IMG/VR virus record: IMGVR_UViG_3300021403_000003
Location: 113,952 to 176,865 of that record
Origin: a virus
Length of the DNA: 62,914 nucleotides
Strand: one strand, 5' to 3'
Shown: positions 1 to 9,227 of the stretch, one piece after another
Layout of the letters: each line of letters begins with the position of its first letter
How positions within the stretch are numbered: position 1 is the stretch's first letter
Position numbers and translations under genes: made by a program
The notes under the pieces: generated by a model
Told to the model about the DNA's origin: nothing
Databases searched by the model: none
The model's input: the letters and a program-made list of their open reading frames with translations, nothing else

Positions 1-15
1 TTCAGAGGTTAAATC

Positions 16-594
16 ATGAAAAAGCTGATTGCGATTGGTGGTCTCCCAGCATCTGGCAAAACAACCATCATGAAAGAATTCATGAAAGGTAAAGAGTTGG
101 AGAAACAAACTCCGAAGGAACTTGTAATTACAATGTACGACAAACATTACAAATTACACATTGTTGGTGATTATAGTGACCCAAATGAGCAATTTCCTGG
201 TCTTGATAGACTCAGCATGGCAGTCCAACCAAAAGCTATTGAGTTTTTGAACGAAACAACGGCCAATGTGTTGTTTGAGGGTGACAGACTTTTCACTGCA
301 AGCTTCCTTGAAGTGGCATCAGAGCTCGTTGACAAAGGACTTTTGGACCTGAAGATCTTGATGGTAAATGCTGATCCCGCTATTGTTGAACAACGTCACA
401 AAGATCGTAATGACTCCCAAACTGAGAAATTCCTCAAGGGGAGAGCTACTAAGTATGACAATATTCGTTCATCTTTGGTTTTGATGCCTTATATTCAAGA
501 GGTTTCAAACAATAACGAATCAGATCTTAAGGCTATCGTAAATTGGCTCCGTCTCGAGCTTCACGATAGTGATGAAGTGGTTGAATTGATTTAG
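16..594 (+). CDS. P-loop kinase-like protein
   Basis: A 192-residue protein with a Walker A motif GGLPASGKTT at residues 8-17, the pattern of AAA_33/zeta-toxin-like kinases and polynucleotide kinase N-domains. The rest is helical and carries no second recognisable domain. A purine-rich AGAGG lies before the ATG. It heads a co-directional series that continues 9 nt later with a glycosyltransferase-fold protein. The substrate is unknown; kinase activity is inferred only from the P-loop. Confidence 0.7.
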   Translation: MKKLIAIGGLPASGKTTIMKEFMKGKELEKQTPKELVITMYDKHYKLHIVGDYSDPNEQFPGLDRLSMAVQPKAIEFLNETTANVLFEGDRLFTASFLEVASELVDKGLLDLKILMVNADPAIVEQRHKDRNDSQTEKFLKGRATKYDNIRSSLVLMPYIQEVSNNNESDLKAIVNWLRLELHDSDEVVELI

Positions 595-603
595 GAGTAC
601 ACA

Positions 604-1524
604 ATGGAATTAAGCATTTCTGTCGAAGAGCTTCGTAAGCGTAAATTGTTTATTGCTGTCCCAATGTATGGTGGTTTGAATCATGGGATGTTCATGAAAT
701 CCTGTCTTGATCTTCAAGGCATGCTTCAGCAATATGGCATCGAGTCTCGTTTCAGTTTCATTTTCAATGAATCGTTGATCACTCGTGCACGTAATTATTT
801 GTCTGATGAATTCATGCGTGCCGTGGGTACAGAGGTTGTTAAGGACGAAGTAGGTAATGTTTCTCTTGACGAAAAGGGTAATCCGAAAACTCGTGAAACC
901 CCTTACACTCATATGCTCTTCATTGATGCTGATATCCATTTTGATCCTCGTGATGTATTGGCTCTTTTGGCAATGGATAAAGATATTGCTGGTGGACCAT
1001 ATCCAAAGAAGTCTATCAAGTGGTGGGCTATCAAAGAAGCTGTTCAGAAACATCCAAACATTGAACCAGGTGAACTGGATAAATTGGTTGGTGATTACGT
1101 ATTCAATCCTGTTGTTGGTACTGGTCAATTTCAAGTCAGTGAACCATTGGAAGTGATGGAAATTGGTACCGGGTACATGATGATCAAACGCGAAGTTTTT
1201 GAGAAATTCGCTAAGTGTTATCCAGAATCAAAATACAAACCTGATCATGTTGGACAGAAATTCTTTGATGGTAGTCGTTACATTCATGCATTTTTTGACT
1301 GTATCATTGATAGAAAGCGTGAAATCACTACTATCAATGGTGAGAAAAAGGAAGTGGGTGGGAGTGAGCGTTATTTGTCAGAAGATTATTTTTTCTGTCA
1401 ACAGGTCCGCAACGCTGAAATTGGTAAGATTTGGTTGTGTCCATGGTTTAAAACTCATCACATTGGTACTTATGCATTTACTGGAGATCTTGGAGCTACA
1501 GCAAATCTGCTTGGTAAGCTCTAA
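604..1524 (+). CDS. glycosyltransferase-fold protein (GT-A like)
   Basis: 306 residues beginning with a beta strand rich in hydrophobics (KLFIAVPMYGG), followed by FIDADIHFDP with the DxD-type metal/nucleotide-sugar motif at about residues 108-110, and later YMMIKREVF. This is the layout of phage GT-A glycosyltransferases. The acceptor cannot be deduced. The stop overlaps the next start by one base (TAATG), indicating translational coupling. Confidence 0.65.
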   Translation: MELSISVEELRKRKLFIAVPMYGGLNHGMFMKSCLDLQGMLQQYGIESRFSFIFNESLITRARNYLSDEFMRAVGTEVVKDEVGNVSLDEKGNPKTRETPYTHMLFIDADIHFDPRDVLALLAMDKDIAGGPYPKKSIKWWAIKEAVQKHPNIEPGELDKLVGDYVFNPVVGTGQFQVSEPLEVMEIGTGYMMIKREVFEKFAKCYPESKYKPDHVGQKFFDGSRYIHAFFDCIIDRKREITTINGEKKEVGGSERYLSEDYFFCQQVRNAEIGKIWLCPWFKTHHIGTYAFTGDLGATANLLGKL

Positions 1525-1730
1525 TGGATCTTCGTCAAGTCCGCATAATCAAGCCTGATGGATCCGTGGTGCTTTGCCACGGATTCTCATTGCTTCGAAA
1601 AGGAGATGAATTTATCATTGAAGATGATGAATATATTTCATCCAATAAACGTTGGTTATGCACTACTGATCCTGAAAAGAATCATAATGGTATACTACAA
1701 GTGATTGCAAATGAATTGCACTTGGGTTGA
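1524..1730 (+). CDS. hypothetical protein
   Basis: 68 residues, unrecognised. It begins at the ATG of a TAATG junction with the upstream gene. An 8-bp inverted repeat around 1560-1585 lies inside the coding sequence and could form an mRNA hairpin. No signal peptide, membrane helix or metal-binding cluster is visible. Confidence 0.55.
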   Translation: MDLRQVRIIKPDGSVVLCHGFSLLRKGDEFIIEDDEYISSNKRWLCTTDPEKNHNGILQVIANELHLG

Positions 1731-2004
1731 TTGTAACAAAGAAGCTGCACACTCCGAACTTGGTAAAGATGGTAAAGAATGGTGCAATCTTTGTGATGAG
1801 CATCATCAAACTCTTGAGACTTCTTATAAAGAACTTGATACCAGGAAGATTTTGAGTTATTGGGTCAAGGCTCAAGGTGGGGCTAGGAAAATCACTGATA
1901 AGATGCAACCTGAAATAGAACAAGCTGCAAAACTGATGGGAAAACTTGTGAATGGATTCGGTAAGTTCAAGGCAAATTCTAAGATTGATACCAGCAACTG
2001 GTAA
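1711..2004 (+). CDS. hypothetical Cys/His protein
   Basis: 97 residues from the ATG at 1711, preferred over an in-frame TTG at 1705. The N-terminal half has Cys/His pairs (CTWVDC, CNLCDEHH) suggesting a small zinc-binding fold; the C-terminal half is basic and helical. It overlaps the preceding gene by 20 nt. Function unknown. Confidence 0.55.
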   Translation: MNCTWVDCNKEAAHSELGKDGKEWCNLCDEHHQTLETSYKELDTRKILSYWVKAQGGARKITDKMQPEIEQAAKLMGKLVNGFGKFKANSKIDTSNW

Positions 2005-2006
2005 AT

Positions 2007-2456
2007 ATGACCGATACAATCGATCCAGTATTGATTTTACAAGGTATTTCAAGATTTGCACTTGAAATGGATGTTATCAAGGAAATAGAAGCAATTCTCA
2101 AACCACATTTTCCTTCATTGATATTGAATGTTGAAACAACAAGAAATTTAATGGATAAGAATTTTGTAGCATTCCATTGGCAATGGATGAATCATGCAAT
2201 ATATGATTCAGAATTAACAACACATAATGATGTAACATCCAAAGAATTAATGGAAGCTAAACCTCAAGTCTGTCTAAGAGTCCATCAAGCTGGTAAGACT
2301 TCATTTCATATTGACATTACAGAAGAATTACAAAGTAATGATCCTTATTGGTGTTGTGCTCAAAAATTGAGAGAATGTTTAGAAATTCGTAAACAGGATA
2401 TTGTTGAAGATATTACAAATAAAGCAATATTTGGTAAAGGAGCAAATCCATCATGA
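2007..2456 (+). CDS. hypothetical protein
   Basis: 149 residues of mixed alpha/beta character, not recognised. It starts 2 nt after the upstream stop, and its last codons overlap the start of the dNMP kinase gene (ATGA junction), so it probably belongs to the same transcription unit. Confidence 0.6.
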   Translation: MTDTIDPVLILQGISRFALEMDVIKEIEAILKPHFPSLILNVETTRNLMDKNFVAFHWQWMNHAIYDSELTTHNDVTSKELMEAKPQVCLRVHQAGKTSFHIDITEELQSNDPYWCCAQKLRECLEIRKQDIVEDITNKAIFGKGANPS

Positions 2457-3112
2457 TAATCGGTATAGTCGGTTTGATTGGATCAGGTAAGGGAACAGTT
2501 GGTGACATACTGGTCCAGGACTATGGTTGGGTGGCAGAGAGCTTCGCCAAACCTTTGAAGGATGCAGTCGCTACTATTTTCGATTGGCCAAGACATTTGC
2601 TTGAGGGTGACACCAAGGAAAGCAGGGAATGGCGCGAGAATGTTGACTCCTGGTGGTCAGAGGCTCTTGGTTGGGAAGTCACCCCACGTCTTATACTCCA
2701 AAAGATGGGGACAGAGGCAGGCCGAAACGTGTTCGGAAAGCCATTGTGGACATCAGCTCTCATCAAACGTTTGTCAGCCCGGAAGAACTATGTGATCACT
2801 GATGTGCGTTTTGTCAATGAAATCGAAGCACTCAAGGGGTGTGGTGGTCATGTGATTCGCGTGAGACGTGGTCCAGAACCTGATTGGTTTCCTGTTGCTC
2901 AAGAATTTCTGAAGACAGAACCTCATATTGGTTCTGTGGAAATCCCAGAAAATGGTCGCTGGGTCACTGAAACTCTGGCCAAGCTGCCTCACCGCAGCGA
3001 ATGGGATTGGGTGAATTCACAGTTTGATTCGGTAATCTATAATGATGGATCACTTGATGATTTGAAGAAGGCAGTCCACTCCACAATTGGACTAATGTAT
3101 ATGGGTCGTTGA
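2453..3112 (+). CDS. 1: deoxynucleoside monophosphate kinase (T4 gp1 type)
   Basis: 219 residues. Walker A GLIGSGKGT at 7-15, followed by EGDTKESREW and YVITDVRFVNE, the layout of T4 gene 1 dNMP kinase, which phosphorylates dGMP, dTMP and the modified pyrimidine dNMP. It feeds dNDPs into phage dNTP synthesis. Base composition is slightly richer in GC than the flanking genes. It starts inside the upstream stop (ATGA) and lies directly before the replication cluster. Confidence 0.85.
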   Translation: MIIGIVGLIGSGKGTVGDILVQDYGWVAESFAKPLKDAVATIFDWPRHLLEGDTKESREWRENVDSWWSEALGWEVTPRLILQKMGTEAGRNVFGKPLWTSALIKRLSARKNYVITDVRFVNEIEALKGCGGHVIRVRRGPEPDWFPVAQEFLKTEPHIGSVEIPENGRWVTETLAKLPHRSEWDWVNSQFDSVIYNDGSLDDLKKAVHSTIGLMYMGR

Positions 3113-3164
3113 TTCTTCCATATATTTATTACACAATGTTTGAAACACCATAGAGGTTTATATT

Positions 3165-3857
3165 ATGAAGTTGAGTGATACCACGCTGAATATTTTCAAG
3201 AATTTCAGCACCATCAATCCTGGAATCGTTGTACGAGCAGGAAAACAAATTCGTACAATTTCAATCAACAAGGCAATTTTTGCCGATGCCACAGTTACAG
3301 AGGAATTTCCAAAGGAATTTGGAGTTTATGATCTTTCGAAGATGTTGGGTGTATTGTCTCTGCACGACAATCCAGAAATTGATTTTCAGGATCAAAACTT
3401 GGTTCTGAGTGGTGTTGGTGGTCGTGCCCGTACTCGTTTGCGTTACACTGACACAAAATTGATCCTTTCTCCAACCAAGGAAATTCCAATCAAGGAATGG
3501 GAAGTGAAATTTACATTGAGTAAGGAAGATTTGGTTTGGATTGAGAAAGTTGGTGCAGTGTTGAAGTGTCCAAACATTGTTATAGAAAACAATGAAGGAC
3601 AATTGACAGTTTCCGCAGCTGATGTAAAGGGAGAGGTTGTTGATGATTCTAATCTTGATCTTGGTAAGGTTGAAAATACCACACCATTCAAGTTTACGAT
3701 TAAGGTTGAAAATTTGAAGCTTCTTGAAGGCAACTATGTGGTTGAACTGTCCACCAAGGGTGTTGCAAAGTTTAGTAATCAGAATGTTACAGTAACCTAT
3801 TGGGTTGCAACTGAGAAAGCTCACAGCTTTTACGGAAAGAAAACAGAAGCTGCCTAA
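3165..3857 (+). CDS. 45: DNA polymerase sliding clamp (T4 gp45 type)
   Basis: 230 residues, close to T4 gp45 (228). The N-terminus (KLSDTTLNIFKNFSTINPG) and the FPKEFGVYDLSKMLGVLSL segment are typical of the phage trimeric clamp. It is loaded by gp44/62 on DNA, tethers gp43, and in T4 also activates late transcription. An AGAGG precedes the ATG. It is followed by the loader subunits as in T4. Confidence 0.92.
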   Translation: MKLSDTTLNIFKNFSTINPGIVVRAGKQIRTISINKAIFADATVTEEFPKEFGVYDLSKMLGVLSLHDNPEIDFQDQNLVLSGVGGRARTRLRYTDTKLILSPTKEIPIKEWEVKFTLSKEDLVWIEKVGAVLKCPNIVIENNEGQLTVSAADVKGEVVDDSNLDLGKVENTTPFKFTIKVENLKLLEGNYVVELSTKGVAKFSNQNVTVTYWVATEKAHSFYGKKTEAA

Positions 3858-4060
3858 TGTTTGATGATTATATCAAACCATTGCGTTGGTACAGTTGTGA
3901 AGGTTGTTCAGCGCAATGTACATTTGAAGCTATGGTCATGTGTCATTTATCAGTTGACAAATGTCCAGTATCAATTAAATTGGCTCATGGCGAAATAGTT
4001 GATAGACGTTCTACAGATACAGATCCAAATTTTCCAAGTGAGTTTACTTATGCAGAATGA
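3857..4060 (+). CDS. hypothetical Cys-rich protein
   Basis: 67 residues with CEGCSAQC and a later Cys/His cluster, suggesting a small zinc-binding protein. It starts at a TAATG junction with the clamp gene and overlaps the clamp loader start by 11 nt, so it is coupled within the replication operon. Function unknown. Confidence 0.55.
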   Translation: MFDDYIKPLRWYSCEGCSAQCTFEAMVMCHLSVDKCPVSIKLAHGEIVDRRSTDTDPNFPSEFTYAE

Positions 4061-4997
4061 CCATGTCCTTTGGGTGGAACGCTATAGACCACATAAAATC
4101 TCTGATTGTATCTTGCCAGAATCAATGAAGGCAACATTTCAGCAATATGTGACAAAGGGTGATGTACCAAACATGATTTTGGCCGGTGGTCCAGGTATGG
4201 GTAAGACCACTGTAGCTAGAGCAATGTGTGATGAGCTTGGTTTGGATCATATCCTTATCAATGGTTCAAATGAAAGTAATATTGACACATTAAGGACGAA
4301 AATTGTTGGGTATGCAAGTGCAGTTTCATTGACTGGTGGTCGTAAGGTCATCATCATTGATGAGGCTGATTATTTGAATCCCAATTCAACTCAACCTGCG
4401 TTTCGTGGTGTCATTGAAGAATACGCAGGAAATTGTTCATTTGTCTTCACCTGTAACTACAAGAGCCGCATCATTGAACCACTGCACAGTAGATGTGCAG
4501 TGGTTGATTTCAAGATTGATGCAACTGAGAAGCCAAAACTGGCTGGTCAGTTTTTCAAACGTATTCAACAGATTTTGATTGATGAGAAAGTTGAGTATGA
4601 CAAGGCAACAGTTGTTGAACTTGTCAAAAAATATTTCCCAGATTTCAGACGTGTTTTGAATGAGCTTCAGAGATATTCAATATCTGGTAAGATTGATGCT
4701 GGTATCTTTGCATCTCAAAATGCTGCTAAAGTTGATGAAGCTATCAAGTATTTGGTTGACAAAGACTTTGGTAGCCTCAGGAAGTGGGTCGGGTCAAATA
4801 TAGACACTGATACTGATGAACTTATGCGTTCAGTGTACGACCGTTTGTATGATACAGTTGACCCGAAATTCATTCCTGTGGCTGTCGTATTAATTGGTCG
4901 TTATATGTATCAAGCAGCATTTTGTGCTGACAAACAAATAAATCTCATGGCCATGTTTAGTGAGATGATGTTAGAGCTCGAATTCAAGAAATCATAA
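4050..4997 (+). CDS. 44: clamp loader ATPase subunit (T4 gp44 type)
   Basis: 315 residues from the ATG at 4050. An upstream in-frame ATG at 3999 would add an unconserved tail. WVERYRP is the standard loader N-terminus, Walker A GGPGMGKTT is at 46-54, Walker B is KVIIIDEAD, and HSRC is the sensor/arginine-finger motif of RFC/gp44 proteins. With the small subunit downstream it opens and loads the clamp at primer-template junctions. Confidence 0.92.
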   Translation: MQNDHVLWVERYRPHKISDCILPESMKATFQQYVTKGDVPNMILAGGPGMGKTTVARAMCDELGLDHILINGSNESNIDTLRTKIVGYASAVSLTGGRKVIIIDEADYLNPNSTQPAFRGVIEEYAGNCSFVFTCNYKSRIIEPLHSRCAVVDFKIDATEKPKLAGQFFKRIQQILIDEKVEYDKATVVELVKKYFPDFRRVLNELQRYSISGKIDAGIFASQNAAKVDEAIKYLVDKDFGSLRKWVGSNIDTDTDELMRSVYDRLYDTVDPKFIPVAVVLIGRYMYQAAFCADKQINLMAMFSEMMLELEFKKS

Positions 4998-5009
4998 CAG
5001 AAATTTATC

Positions 5010-5297
5010 ATGAAAAGAAAAGAATTGAAACCTGTACCAAAAGAAATACATACCGTATTTGGTACTTTACATGAAGTTGAATTGACCCGTTGTACATTGA
5101 ACATTCATCCAGAATGCACTGGATACAGTGATGGTAGTGATCATTACTCAAAGGCTGAACGCGATTTGATTACAACTGAACCAATATCAGTAAATCATGT
5201 TCGTGGTGCTTGTAGAAAATGTTACAATATGCAATGTAAGATGAATCGTGAACGTAAGAAATCTGAAACGACTACATTAGATGAGTTGTTTTCATGA
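5010..5297 (+). CDS. hypothetical Cys-containing protein
   Basis: 95 residues with CTLNIHPEC and CRKCYNMQCKMN spacings that could bind zinc, and a basic C-terminus. It sits between the two clamp loader genes and overlaps the next start (ATGA). No family recognised. Confidence 0.6.
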   Translation: MKRKELKPVPKEIHTVFGTLHEVELTRCTLNIHPECTGYSDGSDHYSKAERDLITTEPISVNHVRGACRKCYNMQCKMNRERKKSETTTLDELFS

Positions 5298-5524
5298 CTT
5301 TGATTATAGATGAAGAATTTTTCCTTGGTATAGCTAAAGCTATGGCCAGAAAGTATATGGATGATCTTACACAAAATTTGTGTAATGTTCAACCTGTTTC
5401 TATAGAAAGTATTAGTGATCCAGCTACAGGTGAAAATATCTTTACTTGGTCTTATGCCAAGCAGATATTTGAGAATAATTCCCGTGCAAGATGGGAAGAT
5501 GATGGAGGTTCAATTGTCTCTTGA
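5294..5524 (+). CDS. hypothetical protein
   Basis: 76 residues, no recognisable domain. It starts in the upstream stop codon and its 3' end overlaps the likely start of the clamp loader small subunit by about 23 nt. Probably a coupled accessory gene. Confidence 0.55.
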   Translation: MTLIIDEEFFLGIAKAMARKYMDDLTQNLCNVQPVSIESISDPATGENIFTWSYAKQIFENNSRARWEDDGGSIVS

Positions 5525-5963
5525 AATTGAAACTAGAGGAGCTCAGTCAGAATTGAATTGGGATCCTGTGAAAGCGGAATCTACAAAACTCAATTTGTTT
5601 AATGATTGGATTCCGAGTATCATGCAAACCAAGAAAAGTGTTGTGCGTGACGATCTAGATTGGAAAAGTTATGATGCATTCATGATCAACCGAGCATTGA
5701 GTTTACATCAGGATCTTTTTTTCATTGCTAATGAGATGAACAAACTTCCGCATCTCCCAAGGGAGATGCAATACGATTATTTCTTGAGTGCAGTTCGTTC
5801 TATGAAACGACCTTTTGTCCCTTGGCCCAAGAAAATTAGTGATGAAAACATGAAAATCGTTATGAGACATTTCAATTACAGTAGAAACAAAGCTCTACAA
5901 GCATTATCAATTCTCACAGAAAATCAAATTGATAAAATTAAAGCAAAATACAAAGACATTTGA
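5502..5963 (+). CDS. 62: clamp loader small subunit (T4 gp62 type)
   Basis: About 153 residues. Features shared with phage gp62 include FNDWIPSI, YDAFMINRALS, EMNKLPHLP, QYDYFLSAVRSMKRP and a C-terminal YSRNKALQALSIL. T4 gp62 is 187 residues. The start is uncertain: tandem ATGs at 5499 and 5502, or a TTG at 5514 preceded by GGAGGT. It is placed between gp44 and RegA as in T4. Confidence 0.85.
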   Translation: MEVQLSLEIETRGAQSELNWDPVKAESTKLNLFNDWIPSIMQTKKSVVRDDLDWKSYDAFMINRALSLHQDLFFIANEMNKLPHLPREMQYDYFLSAVRSMKRPFVPWPKKISDENMKIVMRHFNYSRNKALQALSILTENQIDKIKAKYKDI

Positions 5964-5979
5964 TCACAAATAACATCCC

Positions 5980-5987
5980 GATAAATA
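5980..5987 (+). promoter_or_regulatory. late-promoter-like element (GATAAATA)
   Basis: Resembles the T4-type late promoter TATAAATA and lies 33 nt before the regA ATG. The same TAAATA core recurs at similar distances upstream of several other genes in the window. Confidence 0.4.
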
Positions 5988-6019
5988 CCATGACGACCAG
6001 AAAATAATGGGAGACTGTC

Positions 6020-6409
6020 ATGGATGTGGGTGTACAAATTGAACTACCTGATGATGATGCTTTTTTGAAAGTACGTGAAACATTGACCAGATGCGGAGTT
6101 GCAAGCAAGCAATCCAATACCCTCTATCAGTCATGTCACATTCTTCACAAACGTGGTCAATATTACATTGTTCATTTCAAAGAAATGTTCAAACTTGATG
6201 GTAAACCAAGTTCTTTTGATGAAAAGGATCTGGCTCGCCGAAATACTATTTGTGATCTTTTACAACAATGGGGTTTAGTCAAAGTTATTGATTTAAAATC
6301 AACTGAAATCAAAGCTCCAATGTCTCAAGTGAAGGTCATACCATTTAAAGAAAAGTCTAAATGGACACTTGTTGAGAAGTATCAAATCGGAAACAAAACA
6401 ACTTCTTAA
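6020..6409 (+). CDS. regA: RegA translational repressor
   Basis: 129 residues. The segment LKVRETLTRCGVASKQSNTL followed by YQSCHILHKRGQYYIVHFKE matches T4 RegA closely. RegA binds early mRNAs at ribosome binding sites and represses their translation. The position directly after the clamp loader genes is the same as in T4. A GGGAGA ribosome binding site precedes the ATG. The C-terminal 20 residues are basic and variable. Confidence 0.92.
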   Translation: MDVGVQIELPDDDAFLKVRETLTRCGVASKQSNTLYQSCHILHKRGQYYIVHFKEMFKLDGKPSSFDEKDLARRNTICDLLQQWGLVKVIDLKSTEIKAPMSQVKVIPFKEKSKWTLVEKYQIGNKTTS

Positions 6410-6434
6410 GGAACAATAAGGTAAACTCTATATC

Positions 6435-7037
6435 ATGATAAAGTGGTTATTAAACCAACTTGACCGCCATGGTCGTAAAAAGATCATTATGGATCGTGAT
6501 GAGATAGAGCAATATCTCACTCGCTATTATGTGGCTTGGCCAGATGGTGAACATCGTGAAAGGAAGGATATTCCTTTCAATACATTTCTTCATCAATTCA
6601 TGAGAAGTGATGATCCTGTATTTCACAACCACCCTTGGGAGTGGTATTTCACTGTCATCCTGAAAGGTGGATATTGGGAACACACTCCTTGGGGAACAAC
6701 CTGGCGTGGTCCAGGCTCATGGAAATTTCAAAGAGGAAATCAGTTTCGTCTGTTGAAGCCAGCCACCAATGTTGACTTCTACAAAAGGTATGAATTGACC
6801 AAGGAAAACAAAGGTCGGCGCTTCAATCTTGTAAAAATTTGGAATGTATCTCCTGACAACAATCCTTTCCTTCACTCTGATCTTCATTGGGTAGAAGTAC
6901 CTGAACCAGGCAAGACTTGGACACTGTTTACAAGAGGAAGCACTTTCGGAGAATGGGGTTTCGTACCAGACATAAATACTGGTAAGTGGATACAACATGA
7001 AGAATACTTGAATTCTGTGAGGAAATCTAAACCATGA
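6435..7037 (+). CDS. cupin-like hypothetical protein
   Basis: 200 residues. FHNHPWEWYFTVILKGGYWE followed by LHSDLHWVEV resembles the metal-binding His motifs of cupin barrels. Trp content is high. Its last codons overlap the dCMP deaminase start. Function unknown; a sugar- or metabolite-binding role would fit the cupin fold but is not shown. Confidence 0.55.
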   Translation: MIKWLLNQLDRHGRKKIIMDRDEIEQYLTRYYVAWPDGEHRERKDIPFNTFLHQFMRSDDPVFHNHPWEWYFTVILKGGYWEHTPWGTTWRGPGSWKFQRGNQFRLLKPATNVDFYKRYELTKENKGRRFNLVKIWNVSPDNNPFLHSDLHWVEVPEPGKTWTLFTRGSTFGEWGFVPDINTGKWIQHEEYLNSVRKSKP

Positions 7038-7558
7038 ATGATCTTGAATTTCTCGGTCTTGCTGAATACGTCTCACGTTGGTCAAAAGATCCAAGCACCA
7101 AAGTTGGTGCAGTGATTGTTCGACCTGACCGTTCTATTTGCTCTGTTGGTTTCAATGGATTTCCTAAAAAGATGCCAGATGACGAAAATCTATACTTCAA
7201 CCGTGAGGAAAAATATAGTCGTATCATACATGGTGAGATCAATGCCAAAGAATTTGCTACGGAAAGGATTGACGGGTACACTTTATACACGTATCCTTTT
7301 ATACCATGTGATCGTTGTTTCGTACAAATGGTTCAAGCAGGGATTATTCGTTTTGTCGCACCGAAAGCAACTTCAGAACAATTGACTCGTTGGGGTGCAG
7401 CCTTTGACAAGGTTCGTAAATATGCCCAAGAGTGCCTTGTTCTGCTTGAAGAAATTGATTATAAACCTTTGTTTACAAACCACCCAATGATCAAAATTGA
7501 AAAACCTGTATTCATTTGTGATGATCATAACATAGAAGGTTGTGTGTTTTGTCAATGA
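7034..7558 (+). CDS. cd: dCMP deaminase family protein
   Basis: 174 residues. HGEINA (zinc His plus catalytic Glu; more often HAE) and PCDRC (the PCxxC zinc motif) identify a cytidine/deoxycytidylate deaminase fold, and DPSTKVGAVIV is the usual N-terminal segment. It would convert dCMP to dUMP for ThyX. A C-terminal extension of about 30 residues ending in CVFCQ is unusual. It starts at an ATGA junction. Confidence 0.85.
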   Translation: MNDLEFLGLAEYVSRWSKDPSTKVGAVIVRPDRSICSVGFNGFPKKMPDDENLYFNREEKYSRIIHGEINAKEFATERIDGYTLYTYPFIPCDRCFVQMVQAGIIRFVAPKATSEQLTRWGAAFDKVRKYAQECLVLLEEIDYKPLFTNHPMIKIEKPVFICDDHNIEGCVFCQ

Positions 7559-8382
7559 AAATCAGCTATGTCAGTGACTTGCATTTAGAGTTTGGTGGTA
7601 ATGTTGAGTTGCCAGGAGGGGATTTACTTCTGTTGGCAGGTGATATTACTGTTGTTGATGGTTTACAGAAAAACAACAGGATTAAAGAAAATTTGAAGAG
7701 ATTTATCGAACAACAAGTCTCAAAATATAAACAGACGTTGATAATTCTCGGTAACCATGAACACTATCATGGCAACATTGATCAAACATTTATCAATTTG
7801 TGTGATTGGATAGGATTTCATCAATATCACACAATTCATTTGTTGGAAGATACTATTTTTGGTCTTGAAGCATTTGGTATCAAGAATTGGTTGGTGTATG
7901 GTGCAACCATGTGGACTGATTACAACAAAAACAATGATCTAGCAAAATGGGATGCATCCCGAAAAATGAATGATCATGCTTATATCACAAAGACAGAAGG
8001 GAAGGGTACAAGAAGATTCAGTCCCAATGATGCATATGATATTAACCAAAAGAGCACAATTGAGTTAATTCAAGCTGTTGAGGAATTCTCAACAGACAAT
8101 TTCATTGTAATGACTCATCATACTCCTGACATGAAAAGTTGTCATGAAAAGTGGAATAACGGAAACCTCTTGAATTATGCATTCCACAATACCCAACTAA
8201 GTAAAGTTGTGACGGATCATCCAAATATCAAATATTGGATTCATGGTCATACCCATGATAATATGGATTATAACATTGGTGATTGTCGTGTACTTTGTAA
8301 TCCTCGTGGATATTACAATTTCGTCAATCAAACAATCGAAAACAAAGATTTCGATCCTAACAAACATTTTGAGGTAACATAA
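7555..8382 (+). CDS. metallophosphoesterase
   Basis: 275 residues from the ATG at 7555 that overlaps the upstream stop. It carries the calcineurin-like set: SDLHLEF, LAGDIT, GNHEHYH, THHTPD and GHTH. These ligate a dinuclear metal centre. Stand-alone phage enzymes of this type act on nucleotides or phosphoproteins; the substrate here is unknown. Confidence 0.85.
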   Translation: MKISYVSDLHLEFGGNVELPGGDLLLLAGDITVVDGLQKNNRIKENLKRFIEQQVSKYKQTLIILGNHEHYHGNIDQTFINLCDWIGFHQYHTIHLLEDTIFGLEAFGIKNWLVYGATMWTDYNKNNDLAKWDASRKMNDHAYITKTEGKGTRRFSPNDAYDINQKSTIELIQAVEEFSTDNFIVMTHHTPDMKSCHEKWNNGNLLNYAFHNTQLSKVVTDHPNIKYWIHGHTHDNMDYNIGDCRVLCNPRGYYNFVNQTIENKDFDPNKHFEVT

Positions 8383-9227
8383 TGCGCGCAGGTTATACAC
8401 ATATCGTCTTTGTTCTTGACAGTTCATATTCTATGCATCGTATCAAAAAAGAAACTGTAGAAGGATTCAATATTTTTCTGAAAGCTCAAAGAGAAGCTCC
8501 TGGTTTTGCAACTTTGACTCAAATTCATTTTAGCAGCGGAGTTCATCTTAGAACTAAGAAAATTTCGAACCCTTTGGCTGGTTTATGGAAAAAAGATACA
8601 ACAATATTTGGTCAGGGAAAAGTTTTTGCTCAAGGCATTATTGCAGGTGGTTGTGTCATAGGACCAACTACCGATCAATTAACTTGCCATCCGACTGAAA
8701 TCGAAGTTCCTGATCCATATGCTATTGTTACTGACTTCAAAGATGTAAAGTCAGTTGAAGATCTTGTTATTGGTGTGACATATCAACCAAGTGGTAGCAC
8801 CCCTTTGTATGATACTTGGGGTCGCGCAATAAAAGAAACTGGTGAAAAACTGGCTTCTATGAAAGAAGAAGAAAGACCAGAAAAGGTTCTTTTCATTGTG
8901 TCGACCGATGGAGAAGAAAACTCTTCTCAAGAGTATAACAAATCCATGATTAGAGAAATGGTAGAACATCAGACAAATGTATACAGCTGGGATTTTACAT
9001 TCCTCGGTGCAAACATGGATGCGATGTTGGAAGCAACTTCTCTCGGTGTGAAAGCTGAAGCAGCTTTGACATATGGAGCAAATCATTTTGGAACTGCATC
9101 AACTTTCAACATGATTGCTGAAAAATCTGCAAATTATCGATCCTTATCAAGAGGAATTGCATCATCTTCTCTACAATTTAACGATGAAGAACGCACCGTT
9201 GCTATGGGCGGAGAAAAGACGACTTGA
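8382..9227 (+). CDS. von Willebrand factor A domain protein
   Basis: 281 residues. FVLDSSYSM at about 10-18 is a DxSxS MIDAS motif, with a downstream SGSTPLYDT and VSTDGEEN that match the MIDAS threonine and aspartate. vWA proteins mediate metal-dependent protein contacts. In phages they are scattered and their role is undefined. It starts 1 nt into the upstream stop. Confidence 0.8.
   Translation: MRAGYTHIVFVLDSSYSMHRIKKETVEGFNIFLKAQREAPGFATLTQIHFSSGVHLRTKKISNPLAGLWKKDTTIFGQGKVFAQGIIAGGCVIGPTTDQLTCHPTEIEVPDPYAIVTDFKDVKSVEDLVIGVTYQPSGSTPLYDTWGRAIKETGEKLASMKEEERPEKVLFIVSTDGEENSSQEYNKSMIREMVEHQTNVYSWDFTFLGANMDAMLEATSLGVKAEAALTYGANHFGTASTFNMIAEKSANYRSLSRGIASSSLQFNDEERTVAMGGEKTT

Noticed and set aside
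1560-1585. Hairpin GATCCGTGG/CCACGGATTC as terminator
   Set aside because: It lies inside a coding sequence and lacks a T-tract; more likely incidental mRNA structure.
3261-3824. Minus-strand ORF of 187 residues opposite the sliding clamp
   Set aside because: Shadow of gp45. The residue pattern is that of antisense AT-rich coding sequence and there is no start signal.
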